Source of the DNA: Cheiracanthium punctorium
Taxonomy: Eukaryota > Arthropoda > Arachnida > Araneae > Cheiracanthiidae
DNA: 64,000 nucleotides
Direction of reading: 5' to 3'
Assembly: GCA_038373885.1 (NCBI GenBank)
Contig: JAWZYV010013175.1
Coordinates: 1,178,001 to 1,242,000, forward strand
The position numbers and the translations under genes are program-made. The notes beneath the pieces were generated by a model. It saw only the letters and a program-made list of their open reading frames with translations. It did not search any database and was not told where the DNA came from. Numbering within the stretch: position 1 is the stretch's first letter; the number at the start of each line of letters is the position of its first letter. Positions 1-10,627 of this stretch are shown here, piece by piece.

Positions 1-330
1 AATAATTCCGGAAGATTGATTCAAGGATCCCCGCAAAAGATGCTGGCAAGTAATCAGATGGGCGGCGCATGCGCAAGGTTTCTTATCCTATCATTTCTCT
101 CTTGTTGTAGTCTTTTCTCCCAGTCAATTCTAACTCTCCCTTGATCGCCCCCGTCAAATTCGTTTTCGGCGGGAAGGGTATATATATTATAGAGTCAAGG
201 AGGACGACAGAGGGAAAAAATATGAGGTCATTCTAGCGAGTGACAACGACTCCGAAAGTTTCGCGAAAAAAAGTTTTTTTTTTCTGAACTCTTCGAAATT
301 TTTGTGAAGTATACCGGACGCGCGTATACC
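1..330 (+). promoter_or_regulatory. Promoter-like block upstream of a signal-peptide exon
   Basis: This stretch is clearly less AT-rich than most of the window. It contains a palindromic GCGCATGCGC core at about 65-75 that fits the NRF-1 binding consensus, and a TATATATATTA stretch at about 181-191 that could serve as a TATA box. A signal-peptide exon begins at 945 on the same strand. The motifs are visible in the sequence; that they act as a promoter, and for that exon, is inference. No transcription start can be fixed. Confidence 0.3.
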
Positions 331-944
331 ACGTGGTGATCATAAATATCTGTATTTAAACTGAAAAAATTAACTTGTAGTATTTTTGAAGTCCATAATT
401 TACTATAAAAAATAATTTAGACTTTTTCCGGGAAAAATAATTAATATACTTTACTTGTACATTACTTATTGTTTACCTTTTCGTCCTTGTACTTCAATAT
501 TCCGATAATGTACTTAATTTAGATTAGTACTATATTAATAGTACTACTAATAGTATTACTGATCGCTTAATAAAAATGAGCAATTAAATGGATAAGCAGT
601 TCAATGAATAGGAAATTTCCAAAATAATTTTTGCATAAGTTTTCTACCCGAACAGAAAATTTCGCTTTTGTTGCTTTTTCGAAAACTTCAATCGAAAAAT
701 CCAAAGAGGCTTTACCAGTTCTTGATATATTTGTGTTATGATCTTAAATTTCTTTTGAGTAAATTCAATATACGCGGTAATAGGATTTCTATTTCTCCGA
801 AAATCTGTTTAGACTGTTTGTCGAAATTCTAGCTTTTGGCATCGGGAATTTTTTGAAAATATTCGAATCCTGAGTTTCTAAAGTGGGTGTGATAAATTGG
901 CTTAAATTAAATTGATAAAACTTCGGATCATAAATCTTCAAAAG

Positions 945-1008
945 ATGGTATTTGGATATAAGTTAATTTTACTGCTTTGTGCCGTCTACTTATCTGAAGA
1001 GGGGAAAC
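945..1008 (+). CDS. First coding exon of an unidentified secreted or membrane protein (signal peptide)
   Basis: ATG at 945 lies in a good animal start context (AAG before, G after). The 21 codons read as a signal peptide: a lysine at residue 6, the hydrophobic core LILLLCAVYL, then a polar SEEGK tail where cleavage would be expected. The frame runs directly into a strong 5' splice donor, GTAAGTA, at 1009, leaving phase 1 (one base of the next codon). Upstream is the promoter-like block at 1-330. Downstream exons in compatible phase are proposed at 2293-2396 and 13703-13881. The protein is not recognised. The signal peptide plus donor is good evidence for a real exon, but a chance match in 64 kb cannot be excluded without transcripts. 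Confidence 0.5.
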
Positions 1009-2292
1009 GTAAGTACCCTTTTATTTATATATTGCTTTTAATTTAATATTTTAAAATAATAATTGCTTTAATATATTGATATACAAAATTATGTTTTTAA
1101 CATATTTTCACAGTATGTCTTCGTTTCAATGATTTTCAATTGTTCTTATGAAAAACTACATTTTTCTGAAAACATATTTTAAAGTGAACTTGACTAATAA
1201 GTCTATATTTATACTTTTATTTCAGTTAGCAAAATTTAACTCATCACACATATATATTCTAAATGTAATATGTTTTGATACTATATTTTAATAATACTTA
1301 GAAAAACTAAAAAATAAAGATAGCAAGGTACGTAATCCCAGCTTAGTTCTTTAATTATGAAACTCTTTCAAATCCGACAATTTCAACAAACATGTGAACA
1401 GACATAATAACGTCTACAATTTAGACAGTAAAATTTCTAATGTGTTACAAGGAAAGCTTCATTTCATACAAACACTTGTTAATTTCCAGGATAAAAAATT
1501 GACTTACTCTGAAAATAATCGTTTAATCTTTACACTTTTTAATACCATTTGTTTGGTTTATATGAGTGATTTTCCATGTGCCATTTCATTGTTGACTTTT
1601 TAAGGTACATTGTTTTTTTTATAGTTTCCTTCTATAACAGATTTATTCATATTTTAAAGAACGAACGGAAGATTGTCAATATGATGTAACATAGCGTAAT
1701 TTATCTTATATTACTATGATATCTATCACACTTTAACTACCTTTTTGTCACTTAATTTTAACTAACAAAAAATTAAATTGCTAGCTTGTAATTCTAATTA
1801 CTCTAGCTTAATGTATCTCTGGTGCTTTTGAATGCGAATTTCTTAAGATAGTTGTGTTTTAAGCAAAGTACACTACACATTAAACAATACGAACCATAAG
1901 AGAGTTATATATTAAACGGTAAATCGGAGTTGCACTATTTTTCAAGTAAATTAAAAACAAAATACACACACAAAAGAAGTTATAAATAAGTGTGCTGATT
2001 ACTTATGGGAACACACGATATATTTTAAACACTTATTCTACTTTTAAGTTTTGCAGTAAAAAAAATTTGTTTACTTCACATAATGACCAATTGTAAAATG
2101 AAATGTTTTCTAATTGAATCCTTAATTAAATGTTTTATAAATTAAACTATTTTCAGTTTTAACGTTTCATTACTATTAGAATAAAGAACGTTAATATGGG
2201 AAAATAGTTAACTAGTTAGCTTGCAAGTGCTAGACATTTTTTTTAAATATTGTATTGTGTTTTAATAGTAATTACGAACTTGTTTTCATTAG
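1009..2292. other. AT-rich, probable intron
   Basis: Simple AT-rich sequence between the signal-peptide exon and the candidate second exon. A 69-codon open stretch at 1394-1603 has random-looking composition and no family resemblance. I see no repeats or genes here. Confidence 0.4.
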
Positions 2293-2396
2293 TCGCACGC
2301 CATCAATTTCAAATTTGCTTCTTTTATCCAACGAACGAGAAAAGTTCAATTAAGTATGGAATGGAAAAAAAGTCAAATTGGTACTTCCGATTTTAT
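2293..2396 (+). CDS. Candidate second exon, phase 1 in and phase 0 out
   Basis: A 104-nt open stretch follows an acceptor with a short pyrimidine tract (TTGTTTTCATTAG) and ends at a GTAAAA donor. Joined to the one base left by the exon at 945-1008 it stays open for 35 codons. It carries a cysteine and an aromatic-rich end (motifs QICFFYP and NWYFRFY). It exits in phase 0, which is the phase the exon at 13703 needs. Phase agreement across three candidate exons is the main support; the donor is not strong and the protein is unrecognised. A donor GTATGG at 2354 is an alternative but breaks the phase with 13703. Confidence 0.35.
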
Positions 2397-2659
2397 GTAA
2401 AATAAATAACACCCATTGGGGTTTTATTTCCTCCATGAAAAATCAATATAAAACTGTCGCTATGAGACAAAAAAAAATTATTACTAAGCGAAAATTGGTT
2501 CAAAATTTAATACAGCCAGTTTACTGGTCGAATTGGTACCTCTGATTTCATTGGCTGTTTGTTTGGTTTTTTCCTCATTTAAAAAATTCTGAAGTTATTC
2601 CACTCAACTTTCCAAACATTTGATCATTTCCAAGCGTTTAAATAAATTTCATTCAACTC

Positions 2660-4040
2660 AGTCGAATGGAGTGTTCAGACGCTAGTACACTTAAAATTAT
2701 TTGAGAGTATAGGTCACAATGTATAAGAATGCTTTTTCTATTCCTGTAAAAAACTGTGAGGTCTGCCTATATCAAAATCTATACATTATGTAAGACAGTG
2801 ACCTACAATATGCATACCTAAAATGACAATCAATCGAATCAATCGATCAATCGAATGCACCATATAGACAGTAGCACACTTTCAAGAATTTGCGTCCATA
2901 GTCCGTAATGTACATAACAAAAATTCAGCTTTGTACAAAAAACTTAAGCCCTACACACCTAAAAATGTATAAATTGTGTAACGGTGACCTATAATGTACA
3001 TACCCAATTTGAACTTATTCGAATGCACCATTTAGACACTAGCTCACTTTAAATGATTTGCATCCATAGGCCGTAATGTATAAGAATTACCTTTTGCTTT
3101 TGCAACCCCATGAAAAAAAACACATCTGTGCATATCATATGACCTTTAATATACATATCTAATTTGAGTTCAATGGTATGCACCCTTTAAACGCTAGCCT
3201 ACTCTCAAGAATTTCCATTCATAGACTATAATGCAAACAAGTTCTCTTTTGTAGCCCTATAAAAAAAACTGTAAATCCTATACACACCAAAATCTATACC
3301 GATTTTGCGAAGGCTGTCTATAGTTCATATATCAAATTTGCGCTCAACAGAATGCACCGTTTAAACGCTAGCGCACTTTCACGATTTTCCATCCATAAGG
3401 CATAATGCAAAACATTTGTCTTTTGTAGCCTTGAAAAAAAAGAAAAAACTATAAGTTCTACACACACCAACATCAACACTGGTCGTGCGAAAATGGTCTA
3501 TAATACAAGGTGCGTCCGAAAAATTAGGTGAATGGTCCAATATTTTAAAAATCGCGCTGTTTAGGATGCTGCGCTCACTCACTTGCAGTGGACATCGGAA
3601 CTAATAAACAGACATCGAACCCAGCTTCCAAACCTTCCATAGAGATAAAAATGTAGCTGTCAAAGATGAGCCTCTTGGGCCCAATTATGAATGCCCACCA
3701 TATTCTCTAGATCTGGCAACTACAGATTTCTTCTTGTTCCCGGCCATTATGAAGTCTTGAAAGGCCTGCGTTTCCCCAACAGCATGTGACAACGATAATT
3801 ACGTGTAATCCCAAAAGAAGCGTTTGCCGACAAGTTCCAGTAGCTATGCAACCGATGTCGTAAGTGTGTTGTAGCTAATGATATGATAACTTTAAAGGTT
3901 TGTAAAGTTATTCCGTTTGTAGTTCTTGTTTCGTTTGATTTACGACACCATTCACCGAACTTTTCAGACACACCTTGTATGTATACCAAATTTGAGCTCA
4001 ATCGAATGCACCGTTTAGGAGCTATCGTGTTCGCTCACAT
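2660..4040. repeat. Degenerate tandem array, ~160-190 bp unit, about six copies
   Basis: A unit containing GAATGCACC, a TTTAGACGCTAGC-like stretch, a CCATAG..GTAATGTA stretch and an AATTTGA/G motif recurs near 2663, 2852, 3020, 3177, 3350 and 4003. The copies are strongly diverged. The last spacing is normal only if the 474 bases of the mariner relic plus duplicated TA (3504-3977) are removed. The array ends in a short CA/CATA run near 4040-4064. Confidence 0.7.
3506..3977 (+). mobile_element. Internally deleted mariner relic
   Basis: The ends form imperfect inverted repeats (CAAGGTGCGTCCGAAAAATT at the left; CAAGGTGTGTCTGAAAAGTT read in from the right), flanked by TA on both sides (3504-3505 and 3978-3979). 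Inside, around 3690-3760, the + strand reads a decayed mariner transposase end resembling the PYSPDLAP..FFLFP motif (here PYSLDLATTDFFLFP, followed by stops). At 472 bp it is about a third of normal mariner length. Both flanks are parts of one tandem-array unit, so this is a clean insertion. Confidence 0.8.
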
Positions 4041-4435
4041 ACACACACACACACATACATACATCACCGTAAATATAGCATAAATGTTTTCAGAAGACCC
4101 CAAAACGTGTAATTACATCAAAATCTGAAAGTCGAATTTTTCATGATTACAATACTTTCCTTACATGGAACATGTTCGGAAAGTAACAAATATACAACAG
4201 AGGTTATCCGTCGAAATTAATTCTGTTAAGCGAAAAAGGGTACAAAATTTACTACAGAAAATTTACTGGCAGAACTTGCGAGCGACTCTTTTGTAACTCT
4301 AATTCACAAGTTTTCAGCGGAGTTTAATAAATCAAATAACGCCACCTTGGATTTGAATTTAAAAAAATAAAATTAATGAAATTTTAAAAAAATATCCAAA
4401 ACACTATCATATTCTGAATAGGCACTAAAGTTGTT

Positions 4436-4459
4436 TTTATTATTATTATTATTATTATT
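4436..4459. repeat. (TTA)n microsatellite
   Basis: Eight uninterrupted TTA/ATT units. Confidence 0.95.
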
Positions 4460-4535
4460 AATGAGCTCTTCCGCATCAAGCATTTTGCCAGTACTAAAGC
4501 CCGAAATACTGACCATTTAAAGTGCTATGTATATA

Positions 4536-4890
4536 TTAAAAGCGTATCAAAATCCATGCACCGTTCCTATTTTTCTTCCTTATTCCATAAGTTGGAAAGT
4601 GTATGATTAATAATGAGAGTGCCATGTTTTTCTTCCTCGTTCGATAAAACGCATTTTTGGATTCAAAATCTTTATTAAAATTGCCTACTAAAATTGTTTT
4701 ACAATCTTCGCCAAGTAATAGAGTAAATAGAATGAGATCAAAATTGTGTGTGTGTGTTTGCTTGGAAAGTGTATCATAATCCATGAGGATACCATATTTG
4801 TCTTCCCTCTTCCATAAAACGTGCCTTTGGAATTGAAATCTATATTAATGTCACCTACTAAAACTATTTTATAATCGTCGACAGTCATAT
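4536..4890. repeat. Degenerate minisatellite with GGAAAGTGTATCATAATCCATG motif
   Basis: Several diverged units share 'ggaaagtgtat..taat.catg', 'taccatatttgtctt' and 'ttccataaaacg' blocks. The same family forms a longer array at 23085-23450. Open reading frames across it are shadows of the repeat. Confidence 0.5.
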
Positions 4891-5559
4891 TCTAAGTATA
4901 CTTCTCCTTTGTTATAAACTATCCCGTTTGCCAGTTTCTAGCCAAATTTGGAGGATATCGCCAAGTTTGGTCCAGTTTTGAGGACTTTTTGGTGCCGAAC
5001 TTGGCGGTAAATCATCAAAAACAGCAAACCTTGGCGACTCACAACAGTTTATCCCTCGTCCCCCTCCTCTATCTGGCACTTTTAAAGTGACGACAGTTCA
5101 TACCCATAAATGACGTAGTCGAAAAAAAAAACACGTAATACGAATAAATCACATAAAATACTTTATGTTACTCCAGACCTTCTCTCAAATGATGAACCCA
5201 AAGTATGGACAAAACAGTTATTACACACAAATACACAAAACACTTTACCCAGCGTTAAAAGGTAATTTGTGATAGAACTCTCAAGAAATCCATTCATGAA
5301 ACAGCGGATTAAAACTTTTTAACAACGGAAAGAATATTGTCATACTTTTACAACAAATACAATTTGTTTTGCGCGCGCTAAGTCATAATCGTGGCAGCGC
5401 GAAGTCGTTGTAAACACACCACAATGACGAAAAAAAACACATTTCAAAAGTGCCTCGCCTTGAGAAATCGTGTAGATAAGTTATGCCAATGCTAAAAAAA
5501 CCTGATTTATTTTAATAGCAATCTATTGCTATTAAAATATGCAGTTTGCACAATATGAA

Positions 5560-6095
5560 TATGCAGTTTTCACAATAACACTTCACTGCTCACGATTTTA
5601 TTTTATTTTTTTACATTGCAAAAAAAACTTACTTCCAAATTGTGTTCATAAGTGGCGCTGTACCGTCACAGTAAGCTTTCCGAATGTCTTGTGTAGTCAC
5701 ATCCGATCATCGTGGCCGACCACTTCTTTCCCTGTCTAAAACGCTTCCAGTCTCTAACAACGTTTCATGCCAGGCCAAAATGCTGTTTCGACTCGGAGGG
5801 TTTTTCTTAAACATGTTACGAGACTTTCTCTGAAATCCAGTTATGGATATTGATTCGATATACCAACCTACGCAATGCGCTTTCTCAGCTGCAGCCGCCT
5901 TAGGTAGAATGAATATTCCCGCACAGTCAATGCTGTTTGAAACTAAAAATCACTATTGGGCTCTCAATGATGGAAACTGTAGATGCAGCACCATCTATGA
6001 ACACATTTTGGAAGTAATTTGTTTAAGATGGAAAAATAAATTCTTGATTTTGTGAAGCATTACTGTGCGAACCGCATATTCATACAACAATTTCT
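5560..6095 (-). mobile_element. Miniature IS630/Tc1-type element with ~110-bp terminal inverted repeats
   Basis: The left end (about 5560-5670) and the right end (about 5985-6095) are imperfect inverted repeats, sharing ATGAATATGC at the outside and ACTTACTTCC..TGTGTTCATA..TGG.GCTG inside. Between them the - strand (about 5860 to 5690) reads a transposase N-terminal helix-turn-helix remnant (PPSRNSILAWHETLLETGS, then ERSGRPR). That N-terminus belongs to the same broad transposase type as the relic interrupted by the Polinton-like element at 31706/40132. The catalytic part is missing, so it is non-autonomous. The exact ends and target duplication are not certain. Confidence 0.5.
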
Positions 6096-6239
6096 AGCTT
6101 TTTTGTGAATTTTTGAAATGTGTCAAGGACTTTTCGGACTCCCTGTACATTGTGCTGTACATATTGAATGTAAAAAACAACAAAGAAAAAAATGCTCCAA
6201 AGCTCTTTTGAAAGTGATGGAAAGAATTAAGCAAGTAAA

Positions 6240-6366
6240 ATCGGCCATGGCTCCAATGTCCTCCATGTTTAAATAATACTTTTGAGGGGCTGCCAACCAA
6301 TACAAGTCTCCCATCCGGAATTGGTTCAAAATTAGGAAACTTTGTAGTGGCCAACGTTAGCCCACG
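6240..6366 (+). repeat. SINE fragment related to the copy at 63338-63722
   Basis: It shares 'ggctccaatgtcctcca', a '..ttaaa.aatac.ttttgagggg' stretch and 'ggaattggttcaaaattagg' with the SINE near 63500-63600. Only the central part is present. Confidence 0.55.
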
Positions 6367-6400
6367 CATTAAGTACTAGAGCTGTAGCAAACCGTATGTA

Positions 6401-7687
6401 TTGGGTTGGCAACTAAGTAATTGCGGATTTCACTCATAGATGGCTTCAGTTGAATTTTTAGGTTTGCAGATGATTTACAAATGTAAAACACATTTTGTTA
6501 TTTGATAGTTGGCAATTCAGCTGTCAATCAGTAAAAAAAGTTCTTTGATCGGTTGCGTAGTTTTCGCTTGGCCTTCGTTGAAAAATGGAAAATCAAAAGG
6601 AACATTTTCGTCATATTTTGCTTTTTTATTTCCGCAAAGGGAAAAACGCATGGCAAGCTCATAAAAAGTTATGTGCTGTTTATGGTGACGAAGCCTTAAA
6701 AGAACGGCAGGGTCAAAATTGGTTTGCCAAATTTCGTTCTGGTGATTTTTCACTCAAAGGTGAAAAACGCTCTGGTCGTCCAGTTGAAGTTGATGACACC
6801 CTAATCAAAGCAATAATCGATTCGGATCGGCACAGTACAACACGTGAGATTGCAGAGAAGCTTCATGTATCACATACATGCATTGAAAATCACTTAAAAC
6901 AACTTGGCTATGTTCAAAAACCAGATACATGGGTTCCTCACGAACTGAAAGAAACGCATTTAATGCAACGCATTAACAGCTGCGATTTGCTAAAGAAACG
7001 TAATGAAAATGATCCATTTTTAAAACGATTGATAACTGGCGATGAAAAATGGGTTGTTTACAACAATATCAAGCGGAAAAAATCGTGGAGCAGGCCAGGT
7101 GAACCAACTCAAGCAACATCAAAAGCTGATATTCATCAAAAGAAGGTTTTATTATCAGTTTGGTGGGATTACAAAGGAATTGTCTACTTTGAACTCTTAC
7201 CACCCAACCGAACGATCAATTCTGATGTCTACATTGAACAACTAACGAAATTAAACAATGCAGTTGAAGAAAAGCGGCCCGAATTGAAAAATCGAAAAGG
7301 TGTTGTATTCCATCATGACAATGCAAGGCCACACAGATCTTTGGTCACTCGGCAAAAATTATTGGAGCTTGGTTGGGATGTTTTGCCACATCCACCATAT
7401 AGTCCTGACCTTGCACCATCTGATTACTTTTTGTTTCGATCTTTACAAAACTCCTTGAATGGTAAAAATTTCAATAATGATGATGATGTCAAATCGTACC
7501 TGATTCAGTTTTTTGCTAATAAAAACCAGAAGTTTTATGAACGTGGGATCATGATGCTGCCTGAAAGATGGCAAAAGGTCATTGATCAAAATGGGCAATA
7601 CATTATAGAATAAAGTTATTTAGTTCCATGAAAAAATTGTCTTTGATTTTCTAAAAAAAATCCGCAATTACTTAGTTGCCAACCCAA
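6401..7687 (+). mobile_element. Full-length mariner transposon
   Basis: It has 30-bp perfect terminal inverted repeats (starting TTGGGTTGGCAACTAAGTAA) at 6401-6430 and 7658-7687, with TA target duplications at 6399-6400 and 7688-7689. Its 1287-bp length is the mariner norm. It encodes an uninterrupted transposase and is inserted inside the hAT-like element 6377-9385. Identical end repeats and an open frame point to a recent arrival. Confidence 0.97.
6585..7613 (+). CDS. Mariner transposase (DD34D), apparently intact
   Basis: The 342-residue protein catalyses cut-and-paste movement of the mariner element, acting in the nucleus on its own terminal repeats. The N-terminal ~110 residues form the paired helix-turn-helix DNA-binding region, including the motif SGRPVEVDD and a second recognition-helix region at TREIAEKLHVSHTCIENHL. 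WVPHEL is the conserved linker motif. The catalytic triad is visible: first Asp in TGDEKW, second Asp in HHDNARPH, and third Asp 34 residues later in YSPDLAPSDYFLF. The length matches the family (~345). The start ATG lies 155 bp inside the left end, as usual. There are no stops or frameshifts. The TIR and motifs place it in the cecropia/mellifera-like group rather than with Mos1; that assignment is from memory of the family. Confidence 0.96.
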   Translation: MENQKEHFRHILLFYFRKGKNAWQAHKKLCAVYGDEALKERQGQNWFAKFRSGDFSLKGEKRSGRPVEVDDTLIKAIIDSDRHSTTREIAEKLHVSHTCIENHLKQLGYVQKPDTWVPHELKETHLMQRINSCDLLKKRNENDPFLKRLITGDEKWVVYNNIKRKKSWSRPGEPTQATSKADIHQKKVLLSVWWDYKGIVYFELLPPNRTINSDVYIEQLTKLNNAVEEKRPELKNRKGVVFHHDNARPHRSLVTRQKLLELGWDVLPHPPYSPDLAPSDYFLFRSLQNSLNGKNFNNDDDVKSYLIQFFANKNQKFYERGIMMLPERWQKVIDQNGQYIIE

Positions 7688-9236
7688 TATTTGTTACTGA
7701 GATGCGGATAATCACTCAGACTCGAAGTAACGAATTGTTACTGTACAGTTGATATCGTTACTGTGTTTTGGATCGAGCAGCTTTGAACTTCGAATACTAG
7801 GGGGAAAACGAGTTCCGCTAATCGAGTACTAATAGTTTCTGTTATTTGTTACTGGATATCGGATCGCGGTTTGAAGGGGAAAAGGAAAATCAGTCTTGGT
7901 ATTTGAGGTATTTGAGTAGCAGTAGCAATGTTCCGCTTTCGTTACTGACTACTAAGGGGGTTGCATTTCGCATGTGCCGAATGGTCTCGTTTGGATGATC
8001 CGTATGTTTTGTTTTCATTACTGATGACGCAATATCGGATAGATACAGTATCTGCTGCTCTATTATGATATGGAATTAGATATGGCGTCTGTTTTATACA
8101 ATGCGGGGATATACGGTATATAGTATGTTATACGTGGGTGCCAATATCAGATTTTTGGGGGGGGTGGGGAGGCGTGGGGGGAGAAAGGGGGTGTCCTTGC
8201 AATTGTAGAACAATATCTATAAGAATAGCATAGTTAGCCATAATAAGATAGAGCACGTTAGTCAGGGGATGCTCTTCCTTTCTGACATTTTAGTCCTAAA
8301 TAGTGGTGTAATCAGGATTATTTTTCAGGGTGATCCCGAAGGATTGAGAACTTATTTTTTTAAATGCTTGAGCTAGAACCGAAATATGAGTAATAAATAA
8401 CAAGTTATTTAAATAAGCCTTAAAAAATACTTTTATAAAGTAAACAAATTCACGCATTTATATTATTTAAAATATTATTTTTCAAAAAAAAAATTATGCA
8501 TGTAAACTTAAAACACATTTTTTTAAAGTTATCGTTTCGTTTTAAACAAAAATTTCGAGAGGGAACCGGGATTTCTATGCCCACCCCTGTGTACGCCACT
8601 GGTATTAAAATAATTCAAAAAAGTTCAGTATGTTTTTAAAATGTTGACGTCTAAGGCGGAGGGGGTGACTTGACCCCCCCCCCATCTTTCAAGAATCCGC
8701 GATCAGAAGCAACACTAGGCACAAGATTTCCGTTATACTTTTTAAGATGAGAATGAACAGGTTAAACCATCGTTCAGAATTAAAAAAGGGGAAGAGAGAC
8801 TATGGGGGGTACAGCATGTTTTTGGAAGATTTCTATTGGCGCTATCTGACTTATTCGGCTAATTTAACATTGTATAAAACAATAAATTTGTATAAAAACA
8901 TCTATTAATCAGAGAAAATAAGCTCTAAATGCAACTCTTACGCTTTAAAGTCAAAAAATAATGTATGATAATTTATTTGTTTTTAAACCAAAAAAATATT
9001 ATTGCATGTAGTATTTTAAACATTCGTAATCGTACTTAAAGCTATGTATAGTGGCGAAGCCAAGATTTTATTTCAGGAGGGCGGGGGGGGGGGGTATCAA
9101 ATTGATAACTAAGTATCAGTTGTAAATAAATATCACATTGTAAGCTAAGTAAAGGGTCAGATTTAGGAAAGGAGGGCTACAGCCACCCCTCCTCTAGATA
9201 CGCGCTATAAGACTTGATTCTCGCGTTCGAACTATT

Positions 9237-9345
9237 AACGAAAGTAACGAGTTACGAATACTTAGTAACCGGTAGTGAGTTTAGAGTAACGAAAGTAACG
9301 AGTTACGAATACTTAGTAACCGGTAGTGGGTTTAGAGTAACGAAT
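9237..9345. repeat. Tandem duplication, ~57 bp unit, two copies
   Basis: The stretch AGTAACGAGTTACGAATACT..AACCGGTAGTG is repeated head to tail with almost no divergence, inside the right part of the hAT-like element. Confidence 0.85.
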
Positions 9346-9426
9346 ACATACGGGTATTAATATTTTCGTTGCTTTTACAGCACTATTAAGTACCCCATAG
9401 TAAAGAGGTCAATACTTTCGACTGTT

Positions 9427-9933
9427 TTAGGGAGCTAATGCTACGGCATTGACAAAAAAAAAATTCCCATTAATTACTATTTGCGCGTTTTCATATACTA
9501 ATCTCTGAAAACAGTTACATAATTTACCGACTCTACTGATGGTTGAATATATTTTAAATAACTGATATGGTTTATTATTTGCTTCTAAGGAATGGTACAA
9601 AAAAAATTTTTGTCGGTTCGAAAAATAGTAAATAAACAATGAAACATTCTTCAGCCGATTTTATCAAGTTTGGCAGGCAAAAAGAACCTTAAAGAGGAAA
9701 TTTGATTCTAAGGTGACTGCACTTTGAAGTGAATATGAGGACATCTTAGAATAGTTGGACTTAAGTCTGAAATATTTCCTTTTTGTATAAGCCTTCCAGG
9801 AAATTGTAAAAGTTGTTATAACTGCAAAAATATCACAGATAAATGCCTGATAAGAGCACATTTCAGAAATGAAATGACATTGTCTCTCTCTATTGATGAA
9901 AATAAATACTTTAAAAAATCTGCTGATGTCCAA
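9427..9933 (-). other. Two adjacent coding-like open stretches, unidentified
   Basis: On the - strand, 9933-9664 (89 codons) and 9639-9427 (70 codons) are separated by one stop and short spacing. Both have protein-like composition with hydrophobic stretches (for example FAVITTFTISW) and scattered cysteines. They could be exons or a decayed gene of a small membrane protein. No motif allows a name, and in a stop-rich AT background such open stretches also occur by chance. Confidence 0.2.
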
Positions 9934-10329
9934 ATTTATTTTTTATTTTTCCATTTCATTTAATTTAAGGGTTGGTGAAAATAACCGATAAACAACTGAT
10001 AACAGTCTTCGAAAAATAAATAAACTAATGCGCATTTATTTCCACAAATAATAAAATATTCTCCGTGAAAGAAAAAATAATTTGAAGATGTGTTTATATT
10101 TTAAATATTTTACTCGAATGAAAATGTTACGTTCCTTCTTACAAAATTATTCTTAAAATCTTTCATTCGTAAGACTTATATTCAGAATATATTTTGAGTT
10201 ATGTAGAAGACCATGTAGTTTCAGCTCATAGGAATGAAAATCTTAGACTTTTTTGTGTATAAAGTGTTAAATTACGCAGTTAAACAAAGTGAAACTCTGT
10301 AATTAACTTTCGCTGTGTATCTTTTACAG

Positions 10330-10627
10330 TTCTTCGAGAAAGGAACGTGAAATCTTTTGTTTGCCACTTCTGTGTGGCCAACCAGTGTCCGAGTAGATAG
10401 CATACTGAACATTGGAAGATGCCTGAAGTGTGCAGGTGCAGGGTTCTGACCTCTCGAGAGGCTGTCGATCTAACGATCTGGAGTTTGGGTCGATTTTCTC
10501 CACATATAACATGAGTATGTTAGAATACTTTAAAAAGGCCTCCACCCAAGGTCCTCCGCCGTTACCTCCTTTGGTAGATTGCCCTTGTGTAGTTTTCCCT
10601 TAACCAAAAACTAACAAACAAAACAAC
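10330..10627 (+). repeat. SINE-like retroposon with A/C-rich tail
   Basis: A GC-richer stretch ends in GTCCTCC..ACC, then a TAACCAAAAACTAACAAACA tail. The tail type and the preceding block resemble the two shorter copies at 31468-31600 (reversed) and 33086-33179. No clear tRNA-like head or target duplication could be fixed. Confidence 0.4.

Larger units (their letters stand above)
6377..9385. mobile_element. Non-autonomous hAT-like element interrupted by a mariner
   Basis: The ends are inverted (TAGAGCTGTAGCAAAC at the left; TAGTGCTGTAAAAGCAACG read in from the right) and are flanked by an exact 8-bp duplication, TTAAGTAC, at 6369-6376 and 9386-9393. The 8-bp duplication and the TAG..G start are typical of hAT elements. 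Without the inserted mariner the element is about 1.7 kb. Its interior repeats GTTACT/AGTAAC motifs, carries poly-G/poly-C runs (8150-8185, 8677-8690, 9080-9093) and shows no transposase I can recognise. Confidence 0.7.
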
